A stretch of DNA of 64,000 bases from Buddleja alternifolia (lineage: Eukaryota > Streptophyta > Magnoliopsida > Lamiales > Scrophulariaceae). The stretch is taken from positions 35,896,423 through 35,960,422 of the forward strand of contig CM033394.1 of the NCBI GenBank assembly GCA_019426215.1, given 5' to 3'. The notes below the pieces were generated by a model. The model searched no databases. It saw only the letters and a program-made list of their open reading frames with translations, and was not told the origin of the DNA. Below, one piece after another: positions 12,785 through 25,295 of this stretch. Positions within the stretch are counted from its first letter, which is position 1. Every line of letters begins with the position of its first letter. The position numbers and the translations under genes were made by a program.

Positions 12785-13260
12785 ATCAAGTATTCCAAAT
12801 AGTTAGGATTTGGTTTAATACAATCTTCTTTGTCAGTATTGTCCTCTGGTTTCACCTTGTCAATAGGGTTGACAACGCATCCATCTCCCATGTCATCATT
12901 GAAAACCTCTGACAGCTGGTCCCAGTGCAATTCCCCATAAAATTGATACTTCCTGGCATCTGGGTATTGCTATCATACAAGCCACAAACAGTATAGAGTT
13001 CAAAATAATTTGATTAGGAGTGCCCATTGAAAACAGAGAGGAACTTCTTGTGAAGTGTGAAATTAAAACGATTATTCGTACGATCCACTTGAAATCATCA
13101 CTGGATGTTACCACACCAAAGATGTGGGCCCACCGACGTAGCATATTGAAATGATAAATCACGGATGACAACGTAACTCCTAGCCTTTCAACTGATCGAA
13201 TAATGTTTTCACCAAGTTGTTGTTAATCTGCCCCCTCTAATATCGCCACAACTGCGGGAA
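12785..13260 (-). pseudogene. Myb/SANT-like domain remnant, copy 2
   Basis: Second copy of the sequence at 10741-11330, same strand, roughly 80-85% similar by eye. On minus it reads SSVIYHFNMLRRWAHIFG, SSDDFKW, then YPDARKYQFYGELHWDQL and SEVFNDDMGDGCVVNPIDKV. The frame again breaks between the FKW and YPDARKY blocks, and at the same place as in copy 1, so the break may be an intron in the ancestor. The domain call rests on the ARKY..WDQL..F.DDMG.G block, which fits Myb/SANT-like proteins. Confidence 0.5.
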
Positions 13261-13610
13261 CTATAGAGTAGCTGGATAAAAAAGGCCTCCCGCTCGTCTG
13301 TCCATCCATCCATCCGCATCTAGAAACTGGTTGCCCATCGTCGGTAAATTACCTGCTCTAGGAATGTAGTGGAAATAAAAATACATTTGTGTTTCTCCGT
13401 AATTGAATCCCATGAATATACGTAGTCATTGTTCATTGATCATCCGACCAATTGTATTCTCCCTTGGTGCGTCTAGGTCACCACAAAAGGGCTCAATCAA
13501 CGCAATAACTCACATTTATTGTACATAAATATATGGGGCGACTTTTGAAACAACAATTTGCCCAAGGATTGACCTGGCCACCATAATAAATACCACCTGA
13601 AATGTATTAA
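12785..13610. repeat. Direct duplication, unit 2 (partner 10741-11560)
   Basis: Second member of the pair. The spacer 11561-12784 has no recognisable gene; an open plus frame at 12008-12244 is not matched to any family. Confidence 0.65.
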
Positions 13611-15212
13611 AATATGGTGCGCTGAATGCACCAAGTTCTAAAAATAAATTAATCATTGATCATGACAATTGGTTGACTAGTTCATAGATCGTTCTATAAG
13701 CTGGCCATTGTATTGAATACACGGTGGCCAGTAATCTGCTGGGTTATACCAATTATTTAATCATCTAAAATTGCACAATTCATCAATCAATTAGAATAAA
13801 TTGTATGCACAATTGGATGTGTCCACAAATTATGAGCATAGTTATGTATGATATTCTTTGCCTGAGACATAAGACGTCTTTTTCGCCCAAACGAAATATG
13901 CAAAAAAACATAAAAAAAACCTTATCAGCATGTTCAAACTATACAAAAAAATTGTCCCATACAAATCATTGTCTTCCCCTAATAATGTTAACACCCAGTG
14001 TTGCTATATCGCCTGACACCCCTCTCAATTGAAATGAACACACATCCCCGCACTTTATTTGGTGATTTTTTCGCAAAATCCAGCCATCCTTCCGCGAGTG
14101 CAAGTGAGCTTTTCTGGTTGTCTTTGTTTATCCACTTAGACTTTACCAGGCTGGATTTGTAGGATCCTCGGGTACAACCAACAGCGCTTTACTTTTTCAT
14201 GTCAACTAAGGGTTCTATGAGGCAATCGTTGGGACGTGCTGCCGCATGCAACAAAAATAGTTAGGGTTCTATAGTCAGCATTCAAAATAATGGTAAATTT
14301 TATAGTCGGAAACGTACTATTCTAGAAAGGTGAGCAAAGCAGTGGTTGTTGTGCTCTCAATAATAAGATTTTCTTAGCTAGCTTGATTGTATTCTCTCTT
14401 CTCTTCTGCATCGAAAAACAAGACACGCTAAATAGATCTGGAGTGCGATGTGAATTCGGATATATTTAACGTGCTAAATACTATATACCTACCATCGTCG
14501 TGGCACACGGACCCCATATATGGGGTGTGTACAAGATGTTGAAAATGCTGACCATGAAACTCATATTATTTTGGTGACTAAAAACCAAGAAACAACATTC
14601 TATAAGATGATGTGCAATGCTAAATTCTCTCCAATAACTGTCGTAGAAAATCAACCCTTTACGCCTCTTTTTTACTCCTAAAGTAAATTCACCGATTGTG
14701 ATTTTTGCTTATATGCAATCCCCATCTACCAGCAGGGATCACCTAGCAAATTCTGGAAGCAATCTCTTCTGTGAAGCATGAGCGTTTAGTCGGTCGTGTG
14801 CACGAGACATATGTATGTTATTACATAAGAAGGACTAAATACAACATCTTTTGTTCGCCTCCATAGCAATCTGCACATTACATCAAATTACTGATCTTCT
14901 TCCCATCCATAAAATATGACTATAATAAAATCCTTGCAATTGTATGTTGGTCCCACATATGGCTGGTTAAAAAAAATTCCCTAAAGTGTGGTTAAGAAGT
15001 GCAGATAAAACGATTAACAAGTACCTAATGCGTGTATAGATAAATCATAAAACAATTGGAAATCGAGCGCAAACAGATTTTTTTTCGACTGATCTATAGA
15101 AGAATACCCATAGTGCATCCGAAGCACACGATCCTCTTACTGAGTACACACCTAGCCTGCATAAGACACCTAATGAGTCGGTCATGTGCCAACATGAGGC
15201 CTATGTAAACTA
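13611..15212. other. No gene recognised
   Basis: Unique-looking sequence between the second Myb/SANT unit and the B3 remnant. Open frames are short and match nothing I know. It contains a perfect 16-bp palindrome with a CArG core (CCATATATGG, 14514-14523). Confidence 0.5.
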
Positions 15213-15678
15213 TTATTGGATGGTTGTGACCATACCTTCTGCTTTCACCCTAACGATACCACATGAACTCGCGCAAAATAAGGGATCGAACACCTTTGAC
15301 GTAAATTTCAGACCACTCTCGTGTCTAAACATTAGATAATACACTTCACACAGGCAGTGCGCGTCGATAAATCGTTCCCATTGAGGAACACTGAACACAA
15401 GCCTTGGACTTTGTGAACATATAAAAAAGATTTACCCATGATTGTGTAAACTGTTAGGCAATTGCCTGCGTTCAGGCCGGCATTTACCACAAAAGTTGAG
15501 GGAAGTTTCTTCGGAAACCATGCAACGTTTATCAAACTAGTAAGATAAACACGCTTATGATCAACAAAAAAATGGTATAAAGTACAATTTCTTGACAAAT
15601 TCATCTTACCAGTTCCTGGTGCCAATCGAGTACCAAAATTTTGAAAAAATCACAAGCGGGAACCCTATTTCGAGCCAT
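15213..15678 (-). pseudogene. B3-domain (REM-like) gene remnant
   Basis: Minus strand. Exon 1 would be 15678-15610, ATG to ..ACDFFKILVLDWHQEL. A GTAAGA donor at 15609 and an AG acceptor at 15510-15509 give a 101-nt intron. Exon 2 then reads KLPSTFVVNAGLNAGNCLTV, IMGKSFLYVHKV and, after a one-base frame change near 15395, PQWERFIDAHCLCEVYYLMF, RHESGLKFTSKVFDP. That is one complete plant B3 DNA-binding domain (FFK.l..., lP..Fv...gl, G..w.v.v, gW..F...h.l..gd.l.F.y..., F.v.iFd). The frame change and the ordinary stop soon after make a pseudogene likely. A TATATAAGC motif lies upstream on minus near 15970. REM-type transcription factors are a fast-evolving plant family; function here is doubtful. 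Confidence 0.6.
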
Positions 15679-15949
15679 TATCCTGCGGTCAAAAAACCTA
15701 ATTTGCAAGTGTGTTATTAGTATGAAGTTCACGAGTGTGGAAACAACAAATAGGATTATCGCAGTATTTACAAAATCCCATCCCAAAGTGGGTAGTGAAT
15801 CATTAGAGATATAATACCTTGCGAAAGAAACCAACGACAACGGTGACGGGTTAGACCGACATTGATTTGTTTGGTCAAGTGGCGACAATTGTTCGTGATG
15901 GTACTATGTGCGAGATTGAGGGTCCCTTCTCTCCTCCGTTGCATGGGCT

Positions 15950-17115
15950 GTTGAGATCCCTCTGCTTATATCCCCATTTTAAAAAATATAAAATTACATA
16001 AATACCCCCATGATTTAAATCTTTTAATTTCCACACAAATTACCTGATAGTAAGACCCACAAGATCTGAAAGATATTTCATCAAGATTCAACAACAATTT
16101 ATACTTTGGAAGGGAACTTATGAAACGAAACAAAAATATCAAAAAATAATGAAAACTTTTACCTTGATGAACTCGGCTTTGGATTTGCCCCGAATATGGA
16201 ACGATTGGAGCTATTGGTAGTGGAAGTGCAAAGGACGTGAGGAATGGATTTCGGGGTTGGGTGAGGTTGAGTAGTGACGGTTGAGAGAGAAGAGGACAAT
16301 TTTGGCTTAAAATGTTTTAATGATGATATCTCAGGTATTTTGTCTTAAAAATATTAAATTGACCCACTTAAACCCACACCTCTATATATTTAAAGAAAAA
16401 AAAACTGTTATGGGCAGGATGCATCGCGCACCTGCGTTGTGCTGTGTATATATATATATATCATAAACAAAAGTAAAATATAATATTATTATTTAGATAA
16501 TTTCAAATTGCATGCAAAATATCAAGATTTATAATTAGGGAAAAGAATAATTGAAATCAATCATCATTTAATTCTAAATTTTCGTAATACAAGACACTAA
16601 ACTCAACGAATTAAATAACTAAAAAGGAAAAAGGAAAACAAAACTCACTTTATTTTATTTTTTTAGCTAAATTAAACCCACTTTAACCTTAACAAATCTT
16701 ATCTAATACAAACATATGATAATTCACATAAATTTGACAATGGAGGACTATCGCTAACTTGTGTTCGAGAATTTGTGTCGCATATACTTATCCTCAAAAT
16801 TCACACAAGCAATTTTTTTGTAAGTACGTCTATCAAATATTTAGTTATAATATTGTTCGATCTGAAATAATATGAGAGCATATATTTCAATTTATGTATG
16901 ATATGATTAGTAAATTAAATGAGATTTTCTAATAATTATTTCTTTTAGTTTATATATTTGTGAACTTAAATTTTATGATTTGTTCATCGGAGCATGAATG
17001 ATGTTAATTTTTTTTATATTCTTGAGACTCTTATTTTTTAATTAATATATTAGATTTATTTTATTACTTGTAGTTTTTAACAAGAGAATAAATTCAGGTC
17101 AGCTCGAAACTCGTA
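15950..17115. other. Intergenic, AT-rich
   Basis: No coding signal. Contains a short (TA)7 tract near 16448. Confidence 0.6.
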
Positions 17116-17118
17116 TTA

Positions 17119-17395
17119 GAGGGTGTTTGGCTAAGCTTATCCAAAACATCATAAGCTCCTACATCTTATAAGATGTTTTAGGAGCTTATAAGATGTAACA
17201 TCTTATAAGATGTTTAAAAAAAGGTGGGGGTGGGTTACTTTTTTAAAAAACAGCTTATAAGATCCAAACATCTTATTTTTTAGTCTTATAAGCTGTTTTT
17301 TTTTTTAAAATTTACCAAACAAATTTATAGAGCTTATAACCTCTAAAACATCTTATAAGATGTTTAGAGGAGCATAAACTTAACCAAACACCCTC
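17119..17395. mobile_element. PIF/Harbinger (Tourist-like) MITE, 277 bp
   Basis: Terminal inverted repeats GAGGGTGTTTGGCTAAGCTT and its near-complement end CTTAACCAAACACCCTC, flanked by TTA on both sides (17116-17118, 17396-17398). Interior is full of ATCTTATAAGAT hairpin motifs. TIR start and TTA duplication are the PIF/Harbinger hallmark. Confidence 0.85.
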
Positions 17396-17398
17396 TTA

Positions 17399-18608
17399 AT
17401 CTTCAAGTCGAACCCAATCCTTGGGAAAAAAAACTCATACAAATTCAAGTCTTAACGATAAAAGCTCGCGTAACATCAAGCCAAGCATGATCCTAACCAA
17501 ACTTGGCTTGCTTGACTTGATTGATAGGCCTAAATGCAGAAAGACCGTCTATAGAGAGCATATTTCTACAGAGGGGAGCCGGTTTGAGATTCACTAGTGA
17601 CCATATTTGGACCCCCGCATAATGAAGCTATCAATAGTGACGATGAGAATTAAGAGGACGTCTTATTCTATCCTCAATAAATACTTCCATCCGGTTCAAA
17701 TAATATATGTTTCATCTTTTAACTTTGAAGAGTGTTTATCTTGTGCTTGAGCCTTTTTTTTTTTTTTCAAATCTTTCTTCTGTTTTGTGTGTGTAATCTC
17801 GTTTAAGATGGGGATGTTATTCTTTTGGGAGTTTAAATTGATGTAATATCGTTATGTTCTAATGTAAACATGACTAAGTCAAGTATATTTTTTATTACTT
17901 GCATAATATGTTGTGATTCATGTCTTTAGATCTCTTGAATATAAAATAAGTAAAAGATAATTAATGAACTAGTGTGTATCATTAATTATTAAGTATTAAG
18001 TTGTATATTTTAACATTTATAAATATTGTATGAATAGTATAACCAATTAACCTAAAAACAAGGCTCATCCAACGTGTTTTTGTGTTTTCTTCACTGTAAA
18101 AACAGTTTCATCAAAACGCATTCTCCAAGAACATATATTTTACAAAATAGTGGGCCAAACATATTTTCAACAATTTTGTACTTTAAAAATTGTTGTGCAG
18201 AATTATCTAACAAAATTGTTCTACAGAATATTAAAAACAAACAGGTGCCAAACAGACCTTTGTTTTTTGGGTTCGATGTTGCTAGGTTGATTCCGAAGTA
18301 CTTCCATTGATCGACTCTTGAGATTCATGGAAGAAAAGAACTTGCTCTTGGAAACCATCTTGGTACGTTTTTGATAGAGGTAGAACTTGGACGCACATGA
18401 CATATTAGCAATTTCAGTCGGTGACAATTATGAAACAATCTTCAGGTAAGATTGGATGGCATGTCGATTTTCATAGTTTTCTTTTTAGATTCTCATTTGT
18501 TTGACATCCTAGAAATATATCTCAAAGTGTTAATGTTCTTTAAATAAATCTTAAAATTTCCTAAAAGTTACGTTTGGCTGGTATTTCTCGCAGATTTTTA
18601 TCAAGAAA
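17399..18608. other. Intergenic, AT-rich
   Basis: No gene recognised. Short minus and plus frames near 18074-18427 are unsupported. Confidence 0.55.
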
Positions 18609-18613
18609 GTATA

Positions 18614-18810
18614 TGTGAGATATTATTATTGCTCTACTAGTTAGATTAGTATTATTATTGGTTTTCTAGTTAGACTAGTATTCTTATTATCTTATTTATC
18701 TTTTACCTTCTTTATAGTTTAGGGTTTTCTTGTATTCTCTCTCTCTTGTAACTCTATAAATATGTTACTCAGTAATACAAGTTCTCCACGGGGTTTTCTC
18801 TAATCTAACA
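18614..18810 (+). mobile_element. Solo LTR of the TRIM family at 30638
   Basis: 197 bp, TGTGAGATATT...TCTAACA, nearly the same sequence as the LTRs at 30638 and 31267 but without their 21-bp duplication. Perfect 5-bp target duplication GTATA on both sides (18609-18613, 18811-18815). No internal region or second LTR, so it is a recombination-derived solo LTR. Confidence 0.9.
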
Positions 18811-18815
18811 GTATA

Positions 18816-21800
18816 TTTGTAAATTAGACAATTCACCCAACAACTAAAATGTGTTTATTCACTAATATCTCAACATCGGACGCAAAATAATAACATATCT
18901 TGATTCAAAATGAGGTAAGGTGCAAAATAGGATCCTAATTGTCTATTTCTGATTGCCTTAATCGATGAGTTTTTAACTAAATTTGTCTAAGTTTGTTTAT
19001 GAAAAAAAAACTCATTCTATCAATTTCTGACAAACAAACAACTTCCATGCCACAAAAAAATAAATAAAAAGAACATCACATCAAAAACATCGTTACACCT
19101 TTTTTTTCCTAAAAAAGACACATACAGACCCACTTTTAATATTGTTGTTGATTTTAGGCTAAGGGGATATCTTAACCCGACAAATTTAGGCCGATAATTT
19201 TTAATCATGGGTCACACAGATCCTATAAGTTCCTAATAAGGAGAGAAAAGTTACAACTTGTGATAATTTGAAATTTAACCGAAGACCTCCCATAAAACTA
19301 AAGCTGATATACCATTAGGGTAACAAGCCTTGGGTAACACTTTAATATCGTTGATCTACTCTTTTAAATATATAATTCTCACTTTTTCCTTGAAAAATTA
19401 AAAAATGAAACGGAGTGTCCAAAAAACAAGGCCCATAACCTTTTATGCTATGATCCACAAGAAAATGTTTTAGTCCATATTATCTAGGCCCAATACAAAT
19501 ATTCTACGTAAACCAAAAAACCAGCAACCCAAAATTAATTAAATATATGGGTTAATCAAAAGGCCCAAAACAATATAAAGGAACCCATTAAGATAAAAGG
19601 ACAAACCCATTTTGTGAAATTGGATAACTCCACGTACGTTGGTGGTTGAATAATTCTTCAATTTGGCATAATATCCTGATTTATCATGGCTAGTTACTTT
19701 CGAATTTTTTTGAAAAATCAAAGAAGTAGTTATATAATTCCATGAACTCTTATTTTTATGACTATAAATGGTGGATTCCTCCACGCAAAAACGATAACAT
19801 TTTTATGAGTACTAAATTTTTTCATTTTGTCCGCTGTATTTTTAATACTATGTTGAATTTTCCTCTGAAAATTTTTGGTGCTTGCATTTTCAGAACCTGA
19901 AGAAATAAACATGCTAGTGTCAACCTGCAATCAGGCAAATACAAGGTATACAATTATGCCAAAATATATATGTATATATATATATATGTACGAATTATTC
20001 ACTTTTATTTTGGAACAAATATCAAGAGGAATCTATGAATTAACATAAGTCTCAACATGTATGCTCATTTAATTAATCAAATTGTTATTTGTTAATCAGT
20101 TTCATTGCAATAATACCTAGTAATGATGACAATATATTCAAATTCCATTATTATTATTTTTATGATAATGGTATAGTAATTATAGCTATGATGGAATAGG
20201 AATATCATCAAATTCCACTTACTAATATTGTATACTTGCAATGAGTATATATATTTGTACCTAGATACATATAAAAAGATGAGATCATTATTCAGGAGAG
20301 TGGTCCTCAATTTGTCCAATATATGCACATTACTTTTTTCTTGCTATGATATAGGTACTTTTTGGGTAAATTCACAAATGTATAAAAGCATAACAAATAT
20401 TAATCGATAATTAATTATTAATTTTTCAACAAACTATTTGTACATTAACTTTATACAAAATAGCTAACCTTAATGACTCACTGGTCAAGGATGCTTAATT
20501 AGCCACAAGGTTCTAATATCATGGGGGTAAACTCCATTTCAATCGCGCTTGGTGTGGGGTAACCAAAGTTGTTTCCAGTAAACAATTAAGTTATTTTTTG
20601 AGAATTCATCACTTAGAATAGAATTGTTTGAAAATATATATGCAAAAATAATTTATACTAAAAAAAAATAAAAGAAGCTTTATTGAAGCATCGATGCTGC
20701 TAAAAATAAATGTGTATTATGTTTGATTATACAACAATAATTGACTACAAAATGGGTAATGATATTAACACATCACAAATTACTGTAAGAAGTTTCATTT
20801 TTAAATTTCACACTTAAATATGACATGAATGCCCTTAGATTTTAACACTACTTGTATGCAATTAAAAAGTCCATTATTATATATAAATACTTTCTTCAAT
20901 ACTTTAAATTAAAGTCTAATTAAAATACAATAAATAAAAAATAATTAATTAAAATGTAAAACATCATCGAAAAAAATAAAATAATATCATGTAAAAATTG
21001 ATAATGACATCACATTATTAACAAAAAACAAAAAGTGAATATTTACTTCAATCAATTCTCTTCACTTACTTTATAATAGTACATACTAATCAATATTTTA
21101 TTTTTATTCGATCAATAAGTTTAATTCATCAATGCAATTACGCATTTAGAAGTGATATAAAGCAATATTCACCATATCAAACAAAAAAAAACAATAATAT
21201 TAGAAATAGTTAGCAACTAATCATGCAACATGCATGTAAATAGATAATGATTTCATATTTGAATACACAAAAAATATTTAAAAAAAATATTTTAGCTCTT
21301 TAACAGTCTTGCTTAATAAATTTATACTTGTATAAGAATATATGTTTTACAGTACTATGCTATTGATAAATTTATTATTTTGATGCAATTATTTAGATAA
21401 ATTAAAAAGAGATCATTTTTTTATATATCAAGCATTAAAGTATTTGGTGGTATGATGGTGTACATAGTGGCAATATATATATATATATATATGAAGTAAA
21501 AAGTTTTGCTATTGTTTATTAAAGAGTATTCTTGTCATTTTTTTAGAAAGAAAAATGAAAATGAAACTCCTATATATAGTAATTTTTAGAACTCTATTAT
21601 CAATCCCTACAAAACTGTCTAAAGACAAGTACCCTAGTTTATATGTCGCTAGCTATATAGACTAATTCTTTTCTTTATCTACCTTAAATTATTTTACAAG
21701 CAAACATTTGAATTAATCGATGAACCTAGTACGTGACCTTGGATCCCATTCACACACACATATCACATACGTATACATCATACGCGCGCGCGCGTGTGTA

Positions 21801-22180
21801 TATATATATATTAACCTTTTGTTTATATGAAATATCCATTACCTTGCTGAATCTACTCATCAAACGACTAATGAATGATACAAGTAATCATAGTTGTGAA
21901 CCAACATCAAAGAAGAAATTAATAAAACAATTACAATACTCAAGCTTTTGATGAGATCCGAATCTAAAATCACATAATTATAGAGGATATTCGTGCCCCC
22001 ATTTTACTTATGCTAATCTTATAACTGGCATACAAACCATATATTAATAATGTAAGTATGTGATTCATTTTTATTTTAGGTATATATACGTAAAAACGAA
22101 TGATGTTTTGACTTTTTTGTAAAACTAAAATCCAAAAACTCTAGACATCTGGGTTCTGCTTGTTCTACTTTCATTATAAT
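18816..22180. other. Intergenic, AT-rich with microsatellites
   Basis: No gene recognised. Contains TA-rich tracts near 19966 and 21471, and a weak tRNA-like motif near 20475-20560 that I could not settle as a SINE. Confidence 0.5.
21783..21811. repeat. Compound (CG)6(TG)2(TA)6 microsatellite
   Basis: Alternating purine-pyrimidine along its whole 29 bp, starting with six CG steps in otherwise AT-rich DNA. Confidence 0.9.
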
Positions 22181-22183
22181 ATT

Positions 22184-22690
22184 TTTTTTTTAAAGAAAAG
22201 TGGTCATTTTATTTCATTCGAAAAAAAGTTTACAAAGTCAAGAGTAATACAACTTAGATTAACTCTAATGTTGTAGTTAAGAACAATTGAAGCATTAAAT
22301 ATTAAGTTTTTTCAAGATAACAAATCTTAAAAAATAACAAAGGAGCACAAGAAAATTCTTGTGTGAAAGACCACACTCTTATTCAAAATAAACGAAACTC
22401 TCATTCAAAAAAAAAAGAATTCTCAGAAAACAAAATACTAAACTAAAAAATATAATCTAATGTGTTGTTCGTCTTCATCTCGCTCAATCCATCTTCGTTT
22501 CGTCTAGAAGCTGCGATACACAACTTGAAGGAAGGTGCTTCAACTCAATCCACTGACTAGTGTGGTGTACAGTGGTAAAAAAGACGACTACTTCACCAAG
22601 TCATCGTTGATGAAGAAAAGAGTAGAAAAGGACTGCTAGAGTTTTCGAGAGAGACTTTCATAGTAATTTCTTTGCATGATGTCGGAGTTA
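22184..22690 (-). mobile_element. Possible LINE 3' end
   Basis: Starts with a T-run then TTTAAAGAAAAGTGGTCATT, similar in layout to the LINE 3' end at 27149 (T-run, AAAGAAATCAATATAACTTT), suggesting a minus-strand LINE tail. No coding part is readable, so this is weak. Confidence 0.3.
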
Positions 22691-23986
22691 GATTATAGCC
22701 TTTAATTGTAAATAATTAATCATATCTTCATATAAGTGGAACAGTGTAATTGATTATTTTTATCTTAAAAAATGGATACACATGCATATAATGTTCACTT
22801 TGCACTGTGCATGCTTGTTGGTGGTAGTCCTATATATATTTTCCCAGCTCAGCATGAGAAAAAGCAAAGTTGGGATTGTTTGAACAGAATTGGACATACT
22901 ATCATTATTTAGGGTTTATTATTGGTTTGAGATAGCCTTCAATTCATGTATCGGTTCTATTCCATATTTTGTCAAGATTAATTAATTGTACTAATGAAAT
23001 ACACCTTGCTTGATTGAGGTGATGAATTTGGGATTAACCACTGTGTCTTAGTTGATCCTCAAAAATATCTTCATAATAATTCTCTCCAACACATTATACA
23101 CTTTAATTTGGTCCTCAAAAATTTAATATATAAAAGGGATTTTAAATTGAAGTAATGTCTAGATGATATATTTCTATTCTTTGGACATGCCGCTCTCAAA
23201 TTATGTGATAATATTTAAACCATTTATCTGATTTATATAACATGTAAAGATAGAGAATATTGGTAACAAGAAATTAATCAAGATAACAATGTTAAAATTG
23301 TCATTAGCTTTTTATATAAACTGATAATGTATAAAAAAAAAATTGTTTTCGTCATAATAGTTGTTCTCACAAAGTTCAAAGTTTTCACTATCAACAAATA
23401 TTATAGAGATAAGAATTACGTAAAGGTAGTCACTATAGACATTTAGTGCACAGAATTGATGACAACTTAATGACAATAATTTTTTTACAATTTTCAATAA
23501 TGATTATTATATACACAATTTAATTTGACATTGTTAAGTTTGAAAAAACTAGTTTAACAAAATTACAAGAATTTTGTCGTTACCTTTTATTGGTGAAATT
23601 TTGATATATATATATATATATATGTTATTACTTATCATTTTATTACTAATATTATTATTTTTACTGGATGAAGAATCTTTTATAAAGGAAGAAAAGAAAA
23701 GAAAAATCAGAAAACAAGTGGTGGGTAATTTGTTTGTTTTGTTTTTGTTTTCTATTTTTATTTTTATTTTATTTTATTTTTAGTTATTTATTTTTGGAAT
23801 GAGGGAAGATATATTTTTGGGTGGTGGAAGAAGCGAATGATGGTAATATCATAATTCAGAAGCCAAGCTGTATAATCATGATGAGTCCAGAGTAATGAGG
23901 CCAAAAACTTAATTTTCTTTGTTAAAAATATCATTGATTTGCACTAAGTTCTAATGCCTTGGCCCCTCCAACTTCATCATCTCATG

Positions 23987-24017
<31 letters not shown>

Positions 24018-24452
24018 CCTCACATTTCTTTATGTAGGGGACCCTAATATTAATATATTCCGAGCCTCTCATCCGAACTTTTATCTTTTTTGTAGGGTCC
24101 CAACATATACATACAGCAAAAATGTAGAAAAAAGAGTGAAGTGAGGTTGACATTTGAGCATGAATTTAATCAAAAATGTCACACCATTCACAATCTTTTT
24201 TATTTCCACTCGCACAATAACTCCAACCCATACTTAACTGTCACCAACTGTGAAATATTCACACAAAAATATACACACCCCTTTGCTTCCCTTTCCTTTG
24301 CTGACTGTATCTGGTTTTTGGTTGCCAATGGAACCTCAAAATGGAAAGCAATTAAATGTCTTCTTAATTAATTCGCCGAGCAATGGGTAGGTAAATATTG
24401 AAATTGAACGTTCACAAATTAATGCAAAGTGCACCGCATTTGATCACTTTCT
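22691..24452. other. Intergenic, AT-rich
   Basis: No gene recognised. (TA)n tracts near 23604 and 23986. Confidence 0.55.
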
Positions 24453-24655
24453 TCCTTTTTTTAATATTAGCGTCAGCTCCGACCACCTATCACGGGTCAA
24501 GTCATGTCTTCTGTACCAAAAGTCACTTATAAAGGTATTTACAAATCATTCATCTATACAGTTCTCACATCAGTAAAGGTAATTGAACTCACAATCTTCT
24601 TACAGTAAATGACTCGTTCCTTATCAGTTGGGCCAACATGTGTTGGCTGATCGTG
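24453..24655 (-). mobile_element. tRNA-derived SINE, family A copy 1
   Basis: Minus strand, related to the SINE at 42522-42707. An A-box-like part reads GGCCCAACTGATAAGGAACG, a degenerate B box reads GTGAGTTCAATTACC, then shared blocks ATTTGTAAATACCT, AGACATGACTTG and TAGGTGGTCGGAG, ending in a short A-rich tail (T-run on plus at about 24456). A possible imperfect target repeat GATCAC is at 24437 and 24656. Ends are approximate. Confidence 0.55.
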
Positions 24656-24750
24656 GATCACATTTTCTATATATATGATTAATGTACATAATGTATGTTA
24701 ATCATATATCATTAACATATATATATATAATGAGATTCATTCACCAATTT

Positions 24751-24832
24751 ATTAGTTTAAAATTATTAGTTTCGATTTGGCTATATATATATATATATAT
24801 AGCCAAATCGAAACTAATAATTTTAAACTAAT
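24751..24832. repeat. Perfect 82-bp palindrome (41-bp arms, no spacer)
   Basis: The left arm begins ATTAGTTTAAAATTATTAGT, runs through TTCGATTTGGC into a TA tract, and the right arm is its exact reverse complement ending TTTTAAACTAAT. Symmetry centre is between 24791 and 24792. Adjacent sequence does not extend the symmetry. Confidence 0.95.
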
Positions 24833-25171
24833 ATATATATATATATGCATCGAATTATAGATTCAGCTTATAATTTCCTAAACCGTTATTGTTAAATATT
24901 ACGTGTTTCTTTTTCTTTTTATTTTTTCTGGAGCAATACTGTATATCTAGATCGATATATGTACTAATCGAATTATCACCCTTTTTATTTTGAAAGCAAC
25001 TTATTAGTTAAGTATATTTTAAAAAATGTCTTCAAAATAAAAATTGTCGTCATAAGGAATCATATTGCTGTTTTAGATGAAGGTGGTAATAACTAATAAG
25101 TTAGTGATACATATTCCTCGTTTTCTATCTGTCTACAAATATAGTATTAAAAGCACCTCTATGACCCAAAA

Positions 25172-25283
25172 CATGTTGATTTAGTGGTATCCACCTCCCA
25201 CTTTATGTGAGAAGTCTTAGGTTCGAATTCAGACTGCCACAAGTTGTGGCTCTTCTCTCCTTTATGAAGCTAGATAGAGTTTT
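25172..25283 (+). mobile_element. tRNA-derived SINE, 112 bp
   Basis: Pol III promoter boxes: A-box-like TTGATTTAGTGGTATC near 25176 and B box AGGTTCGAATTC near 25210. Ends GAGTTTT. Flanked by 12-bp target duplication TATGACCCAAAA (25160-25171) and TATGACTCAAAA (25284-25295), 11 of 12 matching. Confidence 0.7.
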
Positions 25284-25295
25284 TATGACTCAAAA

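Noticed and set aside
15601..15888. Minus frame with a membrane-like segment
   Set aside because: Only its last 23 codons fit the B3 exon; the hydrophobic part lies upstream of that ATG and looks like a leader read through.
23574..24144. Short frames over TA microsatellites (Ile-Tyr repeats)
   Set aside because: Translations of low-complexity TA tracts.
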